Shown: piece after piece, positions 22,725-34,562 of the stretch
How positions within the stretch are numbered: the stretch's first letter is position 1
Layout of the letters: every line of letters starts with the position of its first letter
NCBI GenBank assembly: GCA_002270565.1
Contig: NQMI01000184.1
Span: 1 to 64,000 of the forward strand
Reading direction: 5' to 3'
From: Stenocarpella maydis
Taxonomy: Eukaryota; Ascomycota; Sordariomycetes; Diaporthales; Diaporthaceae
DNA: 64,000 nt
Position numbers and translations under genes: made by a program
Notes under the pieces: model-generated
What the model was told of the DNA's origin: nothing
Database searches by the model: none
Seen by the model: the letters and a program-made list of their open reading frames with translations, nothing else

Positions 22725-24812
22725 GTCGATAGACTCGCTGATTGCGACGGTTCGCCGCATGGGACACATGCAGACCTGCTAAGCGCAATTTCTTGCATGA
22801 TTTCCCAGGTCTGATGGGATTTAATCCCTGCTGGCTGGGTGCATTTTAGTTGGCCGCACCACACGATGTCGTCCGCCTCATTTTTCGCCCCAGAATGCAC
22901 TTACACACCAACTTCACCACAGTCCACCCGCCTCGGCCTAAAGATCATCAGTTTTAGGTAAATAATATCCCAAATATCGATAATTGACATTCGAGGTCAT
23001 CCTTTTGCCTAAGCGAGAGACGCAGCGCCGATCCTGAGCACTCAGGTGTTACAGATCAAGTCTACTTGCAGGCTCTCCAGGTACGGACAGACGTGGTTGC
23101 CCGAGCCGTTGCCGCGCCAAATTTAGCAAGGAAATAAAACCTTAAAAGCGTTTGTAGAACTGCACATCTACAACCTATGCCTTGGGCCTTTTGTCCGGAG
23201 CCGTAGCGTTAGCGTCCAGGGATCCGAAGCGTCGTGAGATGTGGCCTGCGGTCAACTTGACTTCTGGACTACCTCAAATTCGAGCACAACAAGTTCTAAG
23301 AGCCTTCTACCCGCTAATATGTAACGTCTCTGTTTTGAAAGAAAGTAATGACGTACCCCACAACAGACAAAAGTGCGCCATCGAAAGTTCTTGCTCGGCA
23401 CCCCGTCGAAAGTTGGCCTTGGGGCACCCTCCAGGGCCTCCACCCACCAACCAGTCGCCGCGTTTGTCCAGGATAGTGCTACTTGGGGCAACCCGGAATG
23501 GGGACCCTTATTTCTACCCACAGATATGCAGGGCCGATCGGTCCGGGGACTTGGATGCGGCTTGCATAGCCCCTTGGCACCTGTATACAACACACTGAAT
23601 CCTGTGCGTCGTATATATTCGCCTCCCACATGTTATATGAGAGCTTTTGGGGCTTCCATGTCGATCAATGGCCTTCTACTGGCAAAGACACATTCGTGAA
23701 ACCTGTGGATCGTAACGCACCGCCGCACCGCAGCCGCAAAGGTAAGGCTTGGGGGGGGAGGGTAGGCGAGCGATCGAAAGGCCGGTCCCTGGCCCCTCGC
23801 ACACAAGAAATTCGCGTCCATCAAACGATGCGTGCATCAAGGCGGCACGACAAGGTCGCCCGGGTTCCTACCACGTCGGAGCCGGACACTTGTACCTAGG
23901 TATGAACGGGGTCCACGCCGCCCAGGTTCATGGGAGAAGTGGCCGCGCGCATAACGGACCCACGATAAGGCCAGGAATTGGGCTTTCCCAGGTAGATACC
24001 AATTGGGTCTCGGAACTTGCCTGGCCAGCCTTGTTACATTACTCGTGACCCTCCCAGGCACCTGGGTACGATATTGGAAGGCTGTGCGCGTCGACTGCGC
24101 GCGTCCCAATTGGGTTGGGGGGCAACGTCGATCATAGATTTCGGCATCCCTTTTGCTGCCTCTTGGCATTCCCTATACGTGCGTTGTGGTCCCGAGGCGT
24201 GCGTTGCTTCGACGCTGGGGCCTGGTGACACTTTAGCACGTGCCGACTTGATGGATCACACAAGGATCATATGCCTGGACTGCCCCAGGTCTTGAGGCTG
24301 TCCAGAAACGTTGTGCTGCCTTGGGGATTAGACCAGGAGAATCCAGTGGCTCGGGAATTTTATCAGCTCGTCTGCAGTAATTCTCTGTGGGGCCCGCAAC
24401 AGCCCTGCGCCTATGTGATGCGCCTCGTACCGGGGCTGTCGATGTTCCCCTGGGTGGAATGATGATTAGACCAGTCGAAGCCCTGAAATTGACTGTGAGA
24501 TGGCAATTTCGAGGCTGATGATTGCTATTTCTCTCTTTCTTTCCTTTTTGTCCCTGAAGCCAACTGAAGGGCAGATTTAAACGCTTTTGTGGACAGATTC
24601 AGGGTTCCGGGGCTCAGGACGCAGATCGTGTTTACCGGACAGTGATTACATAGCCTCCAGAGCGTCAATTCTATGTGCTTTTCCTCTTCTATTCAGATAT
24701 CATTGGAAGGTAGCGTTATGCCTCCTTGTCGGGATCTCGTTTGCTCAGCTGAAGTGGCTGCTCCCAGGATATCTGTGGCAGTGGTTAGTAGCCTCACTCC
24801 AGATCCTATTTG
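22725..24812. other. Gene-poor stretch, nothing supported
   Basis: Several open stretches of 60-138 codons on both strands overlap each other and have no motifs or paired splice sites that I could connect. The first 100 bp would hold the promoter of the small conserved gene. Composition is mixed, without clear repeats. Confidence 0.35.
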
Positions 24813-25275
24813 TTACACATTCATGACGAGCAAGGCTTCCACATGGAACATCACATCTTCCAAAGGTTTGATTTCTGCTTCCCGAGACACGATGCTTCTC
24901 GGGCTAAGAGTCAGGGCCGGGCCGCTGCTATCGTGTAACAATTCAATTCCCGAAACCCCATCACGACCCATAGAGTCGCTCACGTCAGACAGACTTGCAA
25001 GCCTCATTTCCACAGCGTTCCCGACACTAAGGCAAATGCGCGAGCCCCTCACGGTGAGGAAGGTTGCCTGGGTTACCATGGGGTTGAGTCCTAAACCTCT
25101 AGCTCGGACCCTAGTCACTCACTGCCGAAGGGATGCGTGTCGAAGCACGACCCTGAGAATTCGTACTCAGGGTGGCTGCAGTGTCGATTTGGTACCTCTT
25201 AGCCAAGACCACAATGTTCTGCTTCTCTCCAGTCCGGGCGTTTTCTCTCTCAAACCTGACCTCAACAAAACGTGC
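24813..25275 (-). CDS. Possible two-exon coding remnant, function unknown
   Basis: An acceptor CCTCAG precedes an open piece at 25275-25123 (RFVEVRFERENARTGEKQN, then IVVLAKRYQIDTAATLS). A 55-nt intron with GTGAGT donor, CTCAACC branch-like site and CCCAG acceptor (25122-25068) joins it in phase 0 to 25067-24813, which ends at a stop. Upstream on the same strand, 25440-25650 holds TDEFTPIPDSRP and PGLPWWGYMLDYLQLNYLFK in one frame that ends in a stop, and 25690-25760 holds NGIGGAFPVENSNNEGIANP before a GTGAGC donor. The pieces do not join into one clean gene. It may be a decayed gene or one with further introns. Family not recognised. Confidence 0.3.
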
Positions 25276-25799
25276 CTGAGGACAGTCAACCAGAGGTAGA
25301 GGTACCACTCTCAAACTATGCCTCTGAGATGCAGGGAGCTGATAAAAGCCCCCAAGCGATCGGAACATTACTTATATATGCGGTATGCAATAGATTCCTC
25401 AATCTAATCCAGAAAGCATGGGCCGTCCTCTGCGAACTATACCTCGATTCAGCGGGGGCCAAAGAGAAACTTGAACAGGTAATTCAGTTGAAGATAGTCA
25501 AGCATATAACCCCACCAAGGAAGACCCGGGTCTATGTTGCGTCTCGGTCGCGAATCTGGGATAGGAGTAAATTCATCGGTTTCGAGGGCCTCGGCAGCAG
25601 GCTGCCTAGTCAAGGAGTGGATACTGTGGTGTGAGTGAGATCCTAAAGCCGGAATGGGTATGCGAGTGCGAAGCTCACCTCAGGGTTCGCGATACCCTCG
25701 TTGTTACTGTTCTCGACCGGGAATGCTCCTCCGATACCATTAATAGTTTCCCGTGTTCAGTGCCGCTCAGTTACAACATTAAATATACTAGTACTTAAG

Positions 25800-27760
25800 T
25801 AGTCAGTAATGGTCTCCTTCTATTGTGCTTTATAGACTAACGGGCCTGCCAAAGCGACTTGATCTAGGAGTGCAGGCAACAGTGGCCGGTCTCCATCCCA
25901 TCCCAAAGACATGTAGAATCCTGGATAGTGTCATCATGGTATTTACACAGGGGAGGGGGGTTGTCGAGCTAGTGATATGAAACTTATAAGTTGATAAATG
26001 TGACATTGTTGCTCTGGGCAGCAGGAAATACAAAGAAGTTGTGAGACTGAAAGTGATTTTAGGGGCCCAGGTACAGGCCCTCAACGTACGCTCTTGAAGC
26101 AGAGAGCTATGCAGAGAGCCATGCTGCCAAATCATTTGACAAGAGCGAGCAGTGTTAGAGATGAAGGATGAGAGGAAGCCGGTTTCGTTTTTAATCCGAT
26201 TCTAACTCGCTTTAAGCTGAGGCGGTCCCTTCATACAATCATAAACCCTCAAGGACCCGGCGCTTAATAATCAATATGATACTAATAAAAAATAAGTTTC
26301 GAAACACAATAGCAACCAAGAAACTAGTGACAGCCTCATGGTGAGGCCAAAAGATATGAGCTCCAGACTTAAATCACTAAAGCATTCATGTGTCTAACAC
26401 CCGATCTCTCTTGTTCGATGATTTCAATTCTGGAATACCTAGTTACATGTCCCGTAGTATGATTGCCTTGTACTTAATCAGCGATTTCCAGATTATCATT
26501 CATGAATGTCAGATACTTGTTCAGAACTTGAAGCTATATACTGATTGTAAATACGTTGATTTACTAGAGGTTTCTATTATACTACTTGAGTAAGACATGG
26601 CTGATATCCGATAAGTTCTTTTACTTCTCCTCCACAAAGCCCAGGATGAAATGAAAATGCTAATGAACTTTTTCAGGAACTACTGAGCTGTTGTCAAAGA
26701 ATCTCGAAGGACTGAGACGGGCAGTGAAGCAAATAAATATCCCCAGTGCACAAAGCAGCTGAAAAAGTGCCACAAATAGACTACAGTTTTCTTGGCATAG
26801 ACTGAAAAGGAAGCATGGCCAAGACGAATATAATAGACTCGTCGATTAATTAGTGTCACTAGTTAGGTTCGGATGTCTTACGGTTCCCACTGGAATGACC
26901 GGCTTGTTGTGGCCGGAATCTGACCGTGACAGAATTGAAACTTAATGTATCGTCCGAATTGGCATAACAGGGGATGGCATAGACAGTTTCGATCTAGCTC
27001 AGCCCCATCCGGAGCAATGGAATGTTTTTGTACTTACGGTACACGTACGTAATTTCGTGACGCGAGACCCACACAGAAGCCGGAATAATGGTATGCAATC
27101 GAACGCATAGGAATTTCAATCAACTTGCGTGTAATGTAAATTTCGTGGCGGTTATTCCGTATTCAACGCCCTTGGATCGACACGCCAAGTATCTAGGCAC
27201 AAGCGCAGACCCATAACGATACCCACTCTCGCTTGCTCCATAACCTGTGGAACAGCTTAAAATTATTAGCCCATGTCTCTTCTGTTTCCGCCTCACACAT
27301 TGCCAAGACTCCCAAAAGGCATACTTGGGACCGTTTGTGGGTGTGGCATGTGGCTGCACACAATTCGAAAAGGGGTAATGATTTTCGTGATTAAGGCAGC
27401 GAGATCCTTCAGGAACTCTTGAAAACCCACCCTGTTGTCCTCGTTGATGATAAAAGCATAAGCTATGACTCCTATATTACATGATTTTTTATTTCTATTG
27501 GCAGCAGCACTTGAGGCCATATATCCCTTTCCCCTTTTGTGTGCGGGTCAGACATCCATATGTCACTTTAGACTTCTGCGGAAAAGGACCACAGGAGATA
27601 AACTCACACCTCGCTCCAGACTCGCATTGTTTTCGAAATAGTCACTCTTCTCCGACCTTCAAACATGGAAGATCACTCACACAGAACGACGTGACGGTAC
27701 TGAGCGTGCAACTTAAAAATTCCAAGCTCCGCTCTCGATCCGGCGGATAAGGAGTCGACC
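25800..27760. other. AT-rich gene-poor region with a repeat copy
   Basis: The stretch is AT-rich with many TA-rich words, especially 26250-26900, and no convincing ORF. It contains the first copy of the dispersed repeat at 26181-26242 and, at its right end, the upstream region of the glycosyltransferase gene. This is the likely remains of repeats affected by C-to-T mutation. Confidence 0.4.
26181..26242 (+). repeat. Dispersed repeat, copy A
   Basis: Core words GGTTTCGTTTTTAATCCG and AAGCTGAGGCGGTCCC then TTCATACA are shared with copies B (30744-30825) and C (40856-40941, inverted). The spacer between the two core words differs in length and sequence among copies. It is probably the end of a transposable element. 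Confidence 0.6.
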
Positions 27761-30358
27761 ATGTGGAAGGGCCTTGACATCGGTGTCAAGGGTGACCATG
27801 TCACTAGATCGATTGGCACGGCTTTACTGTGCACCATATTGACTCAACGGCTCTCTGGCCGCCGACCTGACCTGCAGCCCATATCCGAGACTTTATGCTG
27901 GGCCATACTAGCAATAATATTCAAGGTTGCGACTGCGAAAAAAGAGGGACATTCCAGACAAGAAAAGCAGGATATCATAGGCTGGAACTCCTTGAAGAGA
28001 CCACATGTACCCGCCAAGTCGTTATGGGTTGTTGCATTTTGCCTCGTCACGTACTGGCTCGCTGCCGAAAATGCCACCGTCGCGTTCCTCCCGGCACTGA
28101 CGCCCCTGTTGCTGGTCTGTCAGAATCTCCTTGTTTGGCACGACGCAGATGTTCCGAGTATATCATCACCTAATCCCCAAGTCTTCTTCTATCTCTCCAA
28201 TACTGTTGGGGGTGGCGCCTTGGTGGCTTTGTTCGCAAGCCTTACCATCAAGTCGGACTGGCACCTCCAAGCGTCAGATGCTCTGTCTCTTGTGCCGGTT
28301 GCTGCTCTGCTGGTAGTCTATATCACGCTCGATCCTAGGCCACGAATATCCAACAACTATCATCGACTTCTTCCACCTTTAGATATCCAGGATGCATCAT
28401 TCCCTCTAGCTATACGTGTTACACTTTTGCTGGTAACTTCACTGGGTCTGGAGGCATTGGTATTGGGCTATCCGGCTTGCTCCGGGTATACCGTGGCTTT
28501 AGCCTCGACCAAGGCATTGACTTGGTACTTCACGATTGAAACAGTATGTACCTGACGCGCATTTCTCCAATTATTTTGATACTAAAGAGTCATATAGGCC
28601 AGAATCTCATCTTGGCGCATCGCGGCAGCTATAATGATCTACAGCATTGTGTCTAGTCAAGATCCCTTCACAGTATCTACAGATTTACGTGCTTTCTCCT
28701 ACGTTTTGGCATCATTTCTGTTACTGGGTCAGATCATCCACTTGATTCCAAAGCAAGCAAAATCGAAGGCAACATTATGGGTCTTCTTCCTTGTGCCTCT
28801 CTTCCCATACCTTACAAGCTTATATGCTATACGAGCCGAGCAACCGCCATCATTATTATCGCACCCACAGGCCCACCCTGTTCAGAACATGATACGGAAC
28901 GCCAAAAAAGATTTTGAGGATTTGATCCGAAAACAATCAAAGACTTACGCCGCCGCCCACGATGAATACAGACGCCGTTATGGGCTGGAACCACCAGCCG
29001 GGTTCAAAGATTGGTTCTATTTCGCCAAGTCTCACCGTTCGCCTATCATTGACGAGTTCGACTTGATACACCAAAATATTGCACCGTTCCTGAAAATGAG
29101 TGGTCGCGAATTTCTCGAAAGAATACGACTCGTGCAGAACATTCTGGGCAGCGACCTGTGGCTCTGCACATTCTCTGGCCCCGAGGCCAAGACTGTCTGC
29201 AACCACCCCTACCGAGTCTATGACAGACATATTGCATTCTCATTCGACAAAATTCTGGGAGGACTTCATGGGCGCCTTCCAGACATTCAGTTCTTAGTCA
29301 ACCACATCGACGAACCAAGGGTGCTGATACCTCGACGGACAGACGCCCATAGCAGCGGGACTTGCATCATGGACAACATGGCAGGACGGCCAGTGTGGGG
29401 CACTTTGACCAAATTTTGCACTTTACAGGACACCAACGCCACGAGCGGCAGGACCCTACACGCCATGGAGGATTTTGGTCTCCCATTTATTACAGATCCA
29501 TCTGGTGCCATGGACCTGTGCCAACATCCGGAGTACAACACTACGCACGGCCTCCTCATGAGTCCTGTGACATTTCCCCTGTTGGAAGGCTTGGTACCGG
29601 TCCTATCGACGGGGTCATTATCCACCATGGGCGACATCCTGTACCCCAGCCCGGCTTACCTCGAGGACGAGTTCCAATATTCAGACGCAAGCGACATCGA
29701 CTGGGACAAGAAGGAGAACAAACTTTATTGGGCTGGCTCCAATACGGGCGGCCATGCCTCCAACGGCGAGTGGAAGCACTTTCACCGCCAGAGATTTGTC
29801 GAGCTAGCACAGAACCTCAAAAGGCGCGAGCACTCGTACCTGCGGGAAACGGGCGGCACGCTCAGCCGCGTGAGATCGTCCTTCCTCAACCCCAGGCTAT
29901 ACAACGTGGCCTTCGCCAGGATATTTCAATGCAGGGGGTGGTCCTGCAGGAACCAGCGGGCGTACTACAACTTGAAGCCGTGGGAGGACAAGGACCGCGC
30001 CCTCAGGTCCCGTCTTGTCTTCGACACGGATGGGAACGGCATCAGCGGGCGCTACTATAAGTTCCTCGCATCACGCTCGGCGCCGCTGAAACAGACGATC
30101 CTGCGTGAGTGGCACGACGAGCGCCTCGTGCCATGGCTCCACTATGTGCCGGTCAGCCAAGGCATGGAGGAGCTGCCCGAGTTAGTTTCGCACCTGACCT
30201 CGAGCGAGGCGGGACGGGAGGCGGCCAGGCATATTGCTGATGAGGGTCGGCAGTGGTTTGGTGAGGCATTAAGAGAGGTTGATCGGAGCATATATGTCTA
30301 TCGTTTGCTGCTGGAGCTGGCGAGGTTGCAGGATCCAGAAAGGCCCCGTATGGTGTGA
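27761..30358 (+). CDS. Membrane glycosyltransferase, GT90 / CAP10-like
   Basis: Two exons, 27761-28543 and 28598-30358, are joined in phase 0 over a 54-nt intron (GTATGT to CATATAG) and encode 847 residues. The N-terminal half carries about seven to eight hydrophobic segments (roughly residues 43-56, 87-125, 148-163, 174-190, 217-237, 264-281, 292-312, 316-338). The C-terminal half is a GT90 (CAP10/DUF821) domain, about 360-830: YRRRYG at 385, DRHIAFSFDKI near 470, LYWAGSNTGG at 637, HRQR at 657, DTDGNGISGRYYKFLAS from 737 and WLHYVPV at 774. CAP10-like enzymes transfer xylose or related sugars to capsule or cell-wall polysaccharides in the secretory pathway; the donor here is inferred only. 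The domain looks intact. Direct copies of a short repeat lie on both sides of the gene, and its region is accessory in character. Confidence 0.9.
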
Positions 30359-31302
30359 GCCGGGTCACTTTCGTGATCTTACTTTCTCGCAGCGGCAGCC
30401 CACCGCCGCCCCGCACAGCATCGCCTTGAACCTTGGGACAAAAAGGCTGGTGCCATCAGAAGTAGGAGAAAATATCACTACTTCGGATTCAGTAACAACC
30501 GTACTGCCTCATGGGAACTAAAATACGATCTCCCATGTCACAGAGCTGGTGAAGTCAATCTCTTTGATTACACGCCGTCTGCCTCCCTGCTTGGTTTGGG
30601 AACTAAGAAGCAATTAAGAAACAGAGTTACCTTTTCAAACGTCCGCAGTGCGGACGGGTAACAGAGTGCAAGTAGGCATGACAGAGCTTTATGTGCGCTC
30701 AGTCTGAGACCTTTGGTGACTTGGGAAAACAAGGACATTATGTGGTTTTGTTTTTAATCCGGTCGCAATTCCCTTCAAAAAAAAAAAGAAGAAGAAGAAG
30801 CTGCGGCGGTCCCTTCATACAGTCGTCAACGCTTCAAACCCCAGCTTTTTTTTTAGGGGGGGGGTTCAAAAAAAAAAAGGGAAAAAAAAAAGGGAAAAAA
30901 AAAGAAAAAAAAAAAAAAAAGTGGAAACCGTAAAGTGTGCCCAAGCCTCCAAAACAAAGAATGAGATGCGTTCCTGGCCCGTCTTCAGTAAAACAAACAG
31001 TCTGCGGCGATGTTAGTCATGCTGGGCGCCCCGAGTGGGACTAGGATGCTATTAACCTTTGCGGGTACCGACGGACAGCGTGGTTGTCCCTGCCTGTGGT
31101 GCAAGCTTCTCGCCTGGTGCGGTTGTGACTGGTGCGCTGGCGCGGGTAGAGCCTAGCGTCGCGGAACCTTGCGTGAGGACAGGGACCAGGATCTATCTCG
31201 ACGGTTGTAATAGCACTGTGCTAGCATGGGGAGAAACCGCCTCTGGTATGGGGGTCAGAGGGTAAGGTGGAATGGACCCCATTGGCGGCCCACCAACCTT
31301 TA
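30359..31302. other. Intergenic with homopolymer tracts
   Basis: This stretch holds the 3' side of the GT90 gene, dispersed repeat copy B, and long A and G runs at about 30776-30920 (GAAGAAG, then T-run, G-run and interrupted A-runs). Such tracts suggest a retroposon-like poly(A) tail or slippage. No gene is supported; short open stretches from 31059 to 31547 are shadows or chance. Confidence 0.4.
30744..30825 (+). repeat. Dispersed repeat, copy B
   Basis: GGTTTTGTTTTTAATCCG followed by GAAGCTGCGGCGGTCCC and TTCATACAGTCGT matches copy A in the same orientation, 4.56 kb away. The spacer here has become an A-run plus GAA repeats. The A and B copies bracket the glycosyltransferase gene. Confidence 0.65.
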
Positions 31303-32796
31303 TTAAAATTCGGGCCAGTTCAAAAGCTCGTGTAGTGAGTCCGAGTCGGGTGCCCCCACGCTGGTGGCGTCTCCAGGTGCTGCAGGCTGCTGCCCAGCCT
31401 GTGCATCCTGTTGTGGCACGCCCGCCGCGGCGTGGTCCAGGGCGAGGAATGGGATTTGTTCGTCGGCGACATGCAGGCCGCCTATGCCCGGGCTGGCCTG
31501 GCCAGGCATGGTGTGGTAGCCGAGAGCCGGCTGTGACGCCGTGGTAGAAGCTGGGCCCGGGTATTCCTGCATAGTACCGTCATAATAGACGGCCCAGGGG
31601 TCGTAGGAGCCGTAACTGGCCTGTGAGGCCACGCCTGGGCTTGCAGCTGGACCAGGCGATGCCGGCGTGCCATGCTCTGCCGCGCCAGGCCCCCAGGCAC
31701 GGCGGGCCTGGTCAATGACAAAGCTGAGGACAGACATCAGCAAGGCGAGCTGCTCCTCGGGGCGTGTTGTCGCCGCCCACTGCTCGACTCGCAGGTCGCG
31801 CCAGCGGTCGGTCGTACAGATGTTGCTGGCCAGGTCGACGAGGCTTTGGACGTCAGGCGGGTCGTCCAGGTAAGGCGAGGGTGGGCGTTGCTCTCCGGGG
31901 AACAGAATGTCCCAGATTCTGTACCAGCGCTGTTCCTGGTTGGTCCAGCTGCCACGGCAGGTTGCAGCAGCGTCCCGTATTCTGCGCTCTTGGTCCTCTG
32001 TGATTCCCGGGTAGTAGGGCGGCGGATCTAGAGGCTCGCAGATTCTCCCCTGAATATGTGCATCTCGGAGCTGTCTAGCCTCTGCAGGACGGCCGGGGAA
32101 CGTGGTGCCGCACATTGGGCAATGCACCACCTGGTTGTGAACCCTCTCCAGCAGATGTTGCCGCACGTCGCTCAGCCTCTTGAGCTGCTTGTTCAGGCAG
32201 TTTCTGTGCAGGTTCCTGTCGTGCAGGTAATAATGGCAAGCAAATAGCCGTGCTGGCTTGTTTGTCGGGTCGGATTTCCAAGCATGTGGAGCTTCAGGCT
32301 CCCCTTCGCGCTTCCGTTTCGAACCCCGGGGCGCCGGCTGGGCAGAGGACGTCCGCCCCGGGGGATAGAAAGCTCCAAAGCCGCCTGCGCCAGAGTTGAT
32401 TCCTCCGCTGCTGGACCCTTCTGGACCCTTGCCTGTGCCGTCCTGCTCGACGTCCTGTTCTTTGCAGTACAAGTACGGCAATGGGCCGGGCCAGGCTACC
32501 AGGACAGCAAGCCTTGTCTGAGAAAGTAGCAAGTGTTCGGTTTCGCCTGTCATGTACTCGGAAGGACAAAGGACAAAGTGGGCTTCGAGGGCCGGGCTGC
32601 ATGGTGCGGTGGAAGTGGTTTGTGAGACCAACTCGTCCGACCCAAGGCTGCAATCATAGACTGCACTGGACATCTTCAGTGGTTGAGGTGCTGTGGGGGG
32701 GGGTGTTAAGCGAGTTTCAATGAGAATGCCGTGTGGCGGACCGATCGCGACAACGTCAGACGGTCCAGTCCTCAGGTTACGCAACAAGGCGGCCAT
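31303..32796 (-). CDS. C2H2-like zinc-finger protein, paralogue of 34563-35896
   Basis: A single open frame encodes 497 residues. A basic KRKREGEPEAPHAWK segment (about 160-174) could be a nuclear signal. The finger region is 185-253: FACHYY with Cys187, Cys200 and HLLERVH (His214, His220), then CPMCGTTF (Cys226, Cys229) with His247 and Cys253. It is followed by the conserved RWYRIWDILFPGEQRPPSPY, and a Gly/Ala/Pro/Gln-rich tail ends in ELLNWPEF. The same layout (finger pair, W-hydrophobic-IFPG block, helical segment) is widespread in Sordariomycete accessory proteins whose role is unknown; DNA or RNA binding is assumed. The N-terminal 40-120 residues are less family-like, so the true start or an extra intron is uncertain. 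It is divergent from its paralogue. Confidence 0.75.
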   Translation of the reverse strand: MAALLRNLRTGPSDVVAIGPPHGILIETRLTPPPTAPQPLKMSSAVYDCSLGSDELVSQTTSTAPCSPALEAHFVLCPSEYMTGETEHLLLSQTRLAVLVAWPGPLPYLYCKEQDVEQDGTGKGPEGSSSGGINSGAGGFGAFYPPGRTSSAQPAPRGSKRKREGEPEAPHAWKSDPTNKPARLFACHYYLHDRNLHRNCLNKQLKRLSDVRQHLLERVHNQVVHCPMCGTTFPGRPAEARQLRDAHIQGRICEPLDPPPYYPGITEDQERRIRDAAATCRGSWTNQEQRWYRIWDILFPGEQRPPSPYLDDPPDVQSLVDLASNICTTDRWRDLRVEQWAATTRPEEQLALLMSVLSFVIDQARRAWGPGAAEHGTPASPGPAASPGVASQASYGSYDPWAVYYDGTMQEYPGPASTTASQPALGYHTMPGQASPGIGGLHVADEQIPFLALDHAAAGVPQQDAQAGQQPAAPGDATSVGAPDSDSLHELLNWPEF

Positions 32797-34562
32797 TGGT
32801 GTTGCTCAGAAAGAGGGAATCAAGAATAACGATAAGACTATTAGGCTCGGGTGAGAAGTTGAGGACCAGATTGGGCGGCTGGAAGTTGATAGCGGAGGAA
32901 AATAGCCGTTGGTCAAATCTTAGGTCGCGTACGCCATTGCACGCACGCACTTGCTCGAGCATGAGCAGCATACGTGTGTTGTCCACCACGGCGGCTGTCT
33001 TGGCGTACGGACCTGGGCAAAGATGCCGTTCGAGCTTGATAGACGACAAGGATAAAGAGCCACTGGGTTATCCCCAGCCTCTTGGGTGCTTTCTTGCTCC
33101 CGTTTACCTGAATCGGCGGTCTTGTGAGGCTGCGTGCTGATGCACTGAGACGGTGCTGTATAGATGATATGCGGTTTAGAAGAAACGGGGACCACGATCC
33201 TCGGCCTCCATCGTCGCCATACCCCATACCCGTGCCTCGCATACAAGATAACGCTCCTCGGGAATAAAGGTAGAAAAAGCCCAACCATCATGGCACGAGC
33301 ACAGCAGCGCAACCGGCCGGCCTAAGCCTCAACCCAACCTCACCATCCGCAGTCGCGAGTGCCAGCACCAGCCACCGGCTCCAGGGCATCAAGTCAACGT
33401 AGTCGCTCACGCTCATGGCAGACCGGCTCCACTCTCCGCATAGACGTGTAGAAGCCTGGTTGAACGCGAATGCGCACTCCGGTCTCCTTTAGCGTATAAC
33501 GCTGCCGCAGATGCCTTGAGGCTCGCGTTTCCTTCTCCCAGCCATCTCCATAGGCCCATGACCGAACCCTCACCAGCCATACCTGCAAGCTATCCATCTC
33601 AACTGAGTGGCAATCGTGGGGCGCCAGCGGCGGTCGCTGCGCGAGATACTCTGGAGCCCATATGCCCCGCCATTGGTGACCCCTGGGGGACAGAACATGC
33701 AGGCTGCGCGCTTGAGCGACCGGCACCGTGACCAGACCTCAACTATCAACCACCGGCTGGTTGTTTCGCGGCCCCAAAACGAGGCGGAAAACAGAATGAA
33801 ACAGGCGAGATCCCGCGGCGGCAAGGGCACCGTCCCAATTTGATAGATGCTTTGGAGCGGGGCCTGGGTCGAGGCCGAGTTAGTACACTTCTCATGAGAC
33901 GGGAGGCACAGCTCCGTGACAGAGAGCCTCCCGTGGGGTGGCTGCAGGAACAGTGGGTAGGGAAGCATGAGCTTGCACGCGCAGTACAGGGTCCACAGCC
34001 CCGTACTGACCTGTTGTAGATATTGAGGTACGTGGTTTTCGGCTAGACGGCTAGATGTGGGAGACGCAAAGTTAGAACAGACCGTTGATGTGGTGAACAA
34101 TAGGGTCCCTAGTCCGGTCTGGGTTACGAAGTCCATCCCGAGTACCTATCTGCTATGAGCTGAGCTTGCTAGCTGGTCGGGATGAAGACGAAGTAGTACG
34201 TATCTCAGCTCTGATAGTGGTGTAAGAAGTCACAAGCTGTGCTCAGGGCCTCCGGGCCCCACCTGTGCTCCGTACACAGCTGCGTACTTTTTATCATGTC
34301 TCATGCGGGACACCCCCACCATTACGGCATAGGTGCTGTGGCTATGCATTGCCGCAAGTGCGTACAGTTAAATTTCTGGCATCTCGACTGGCCCACACCC
34401 TCAGACACTCATGCATGTCAGCCTGGGTTCTAAGTGCTGCGATTCCCACACCCATGAGCTTCTTTGGCTCCCAAGAACCGGACATGGGATTTTGAGCCTC
34501 ATTGTCTCTTTCAAACGTCTTTGCCGGCATATCAAAGAGCATCCTATTCCATCTTTTGGGTG
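32797..34562. other. Intergenic between divergent zinc-finger paralogues
   Basis: The 1.77 kb contains overlapping antisense open stretches of 60-190 codons without motifs. It should contain the promoters of both paralogues. No repeat or RNA gene was recognised. Confidence 0.35.
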
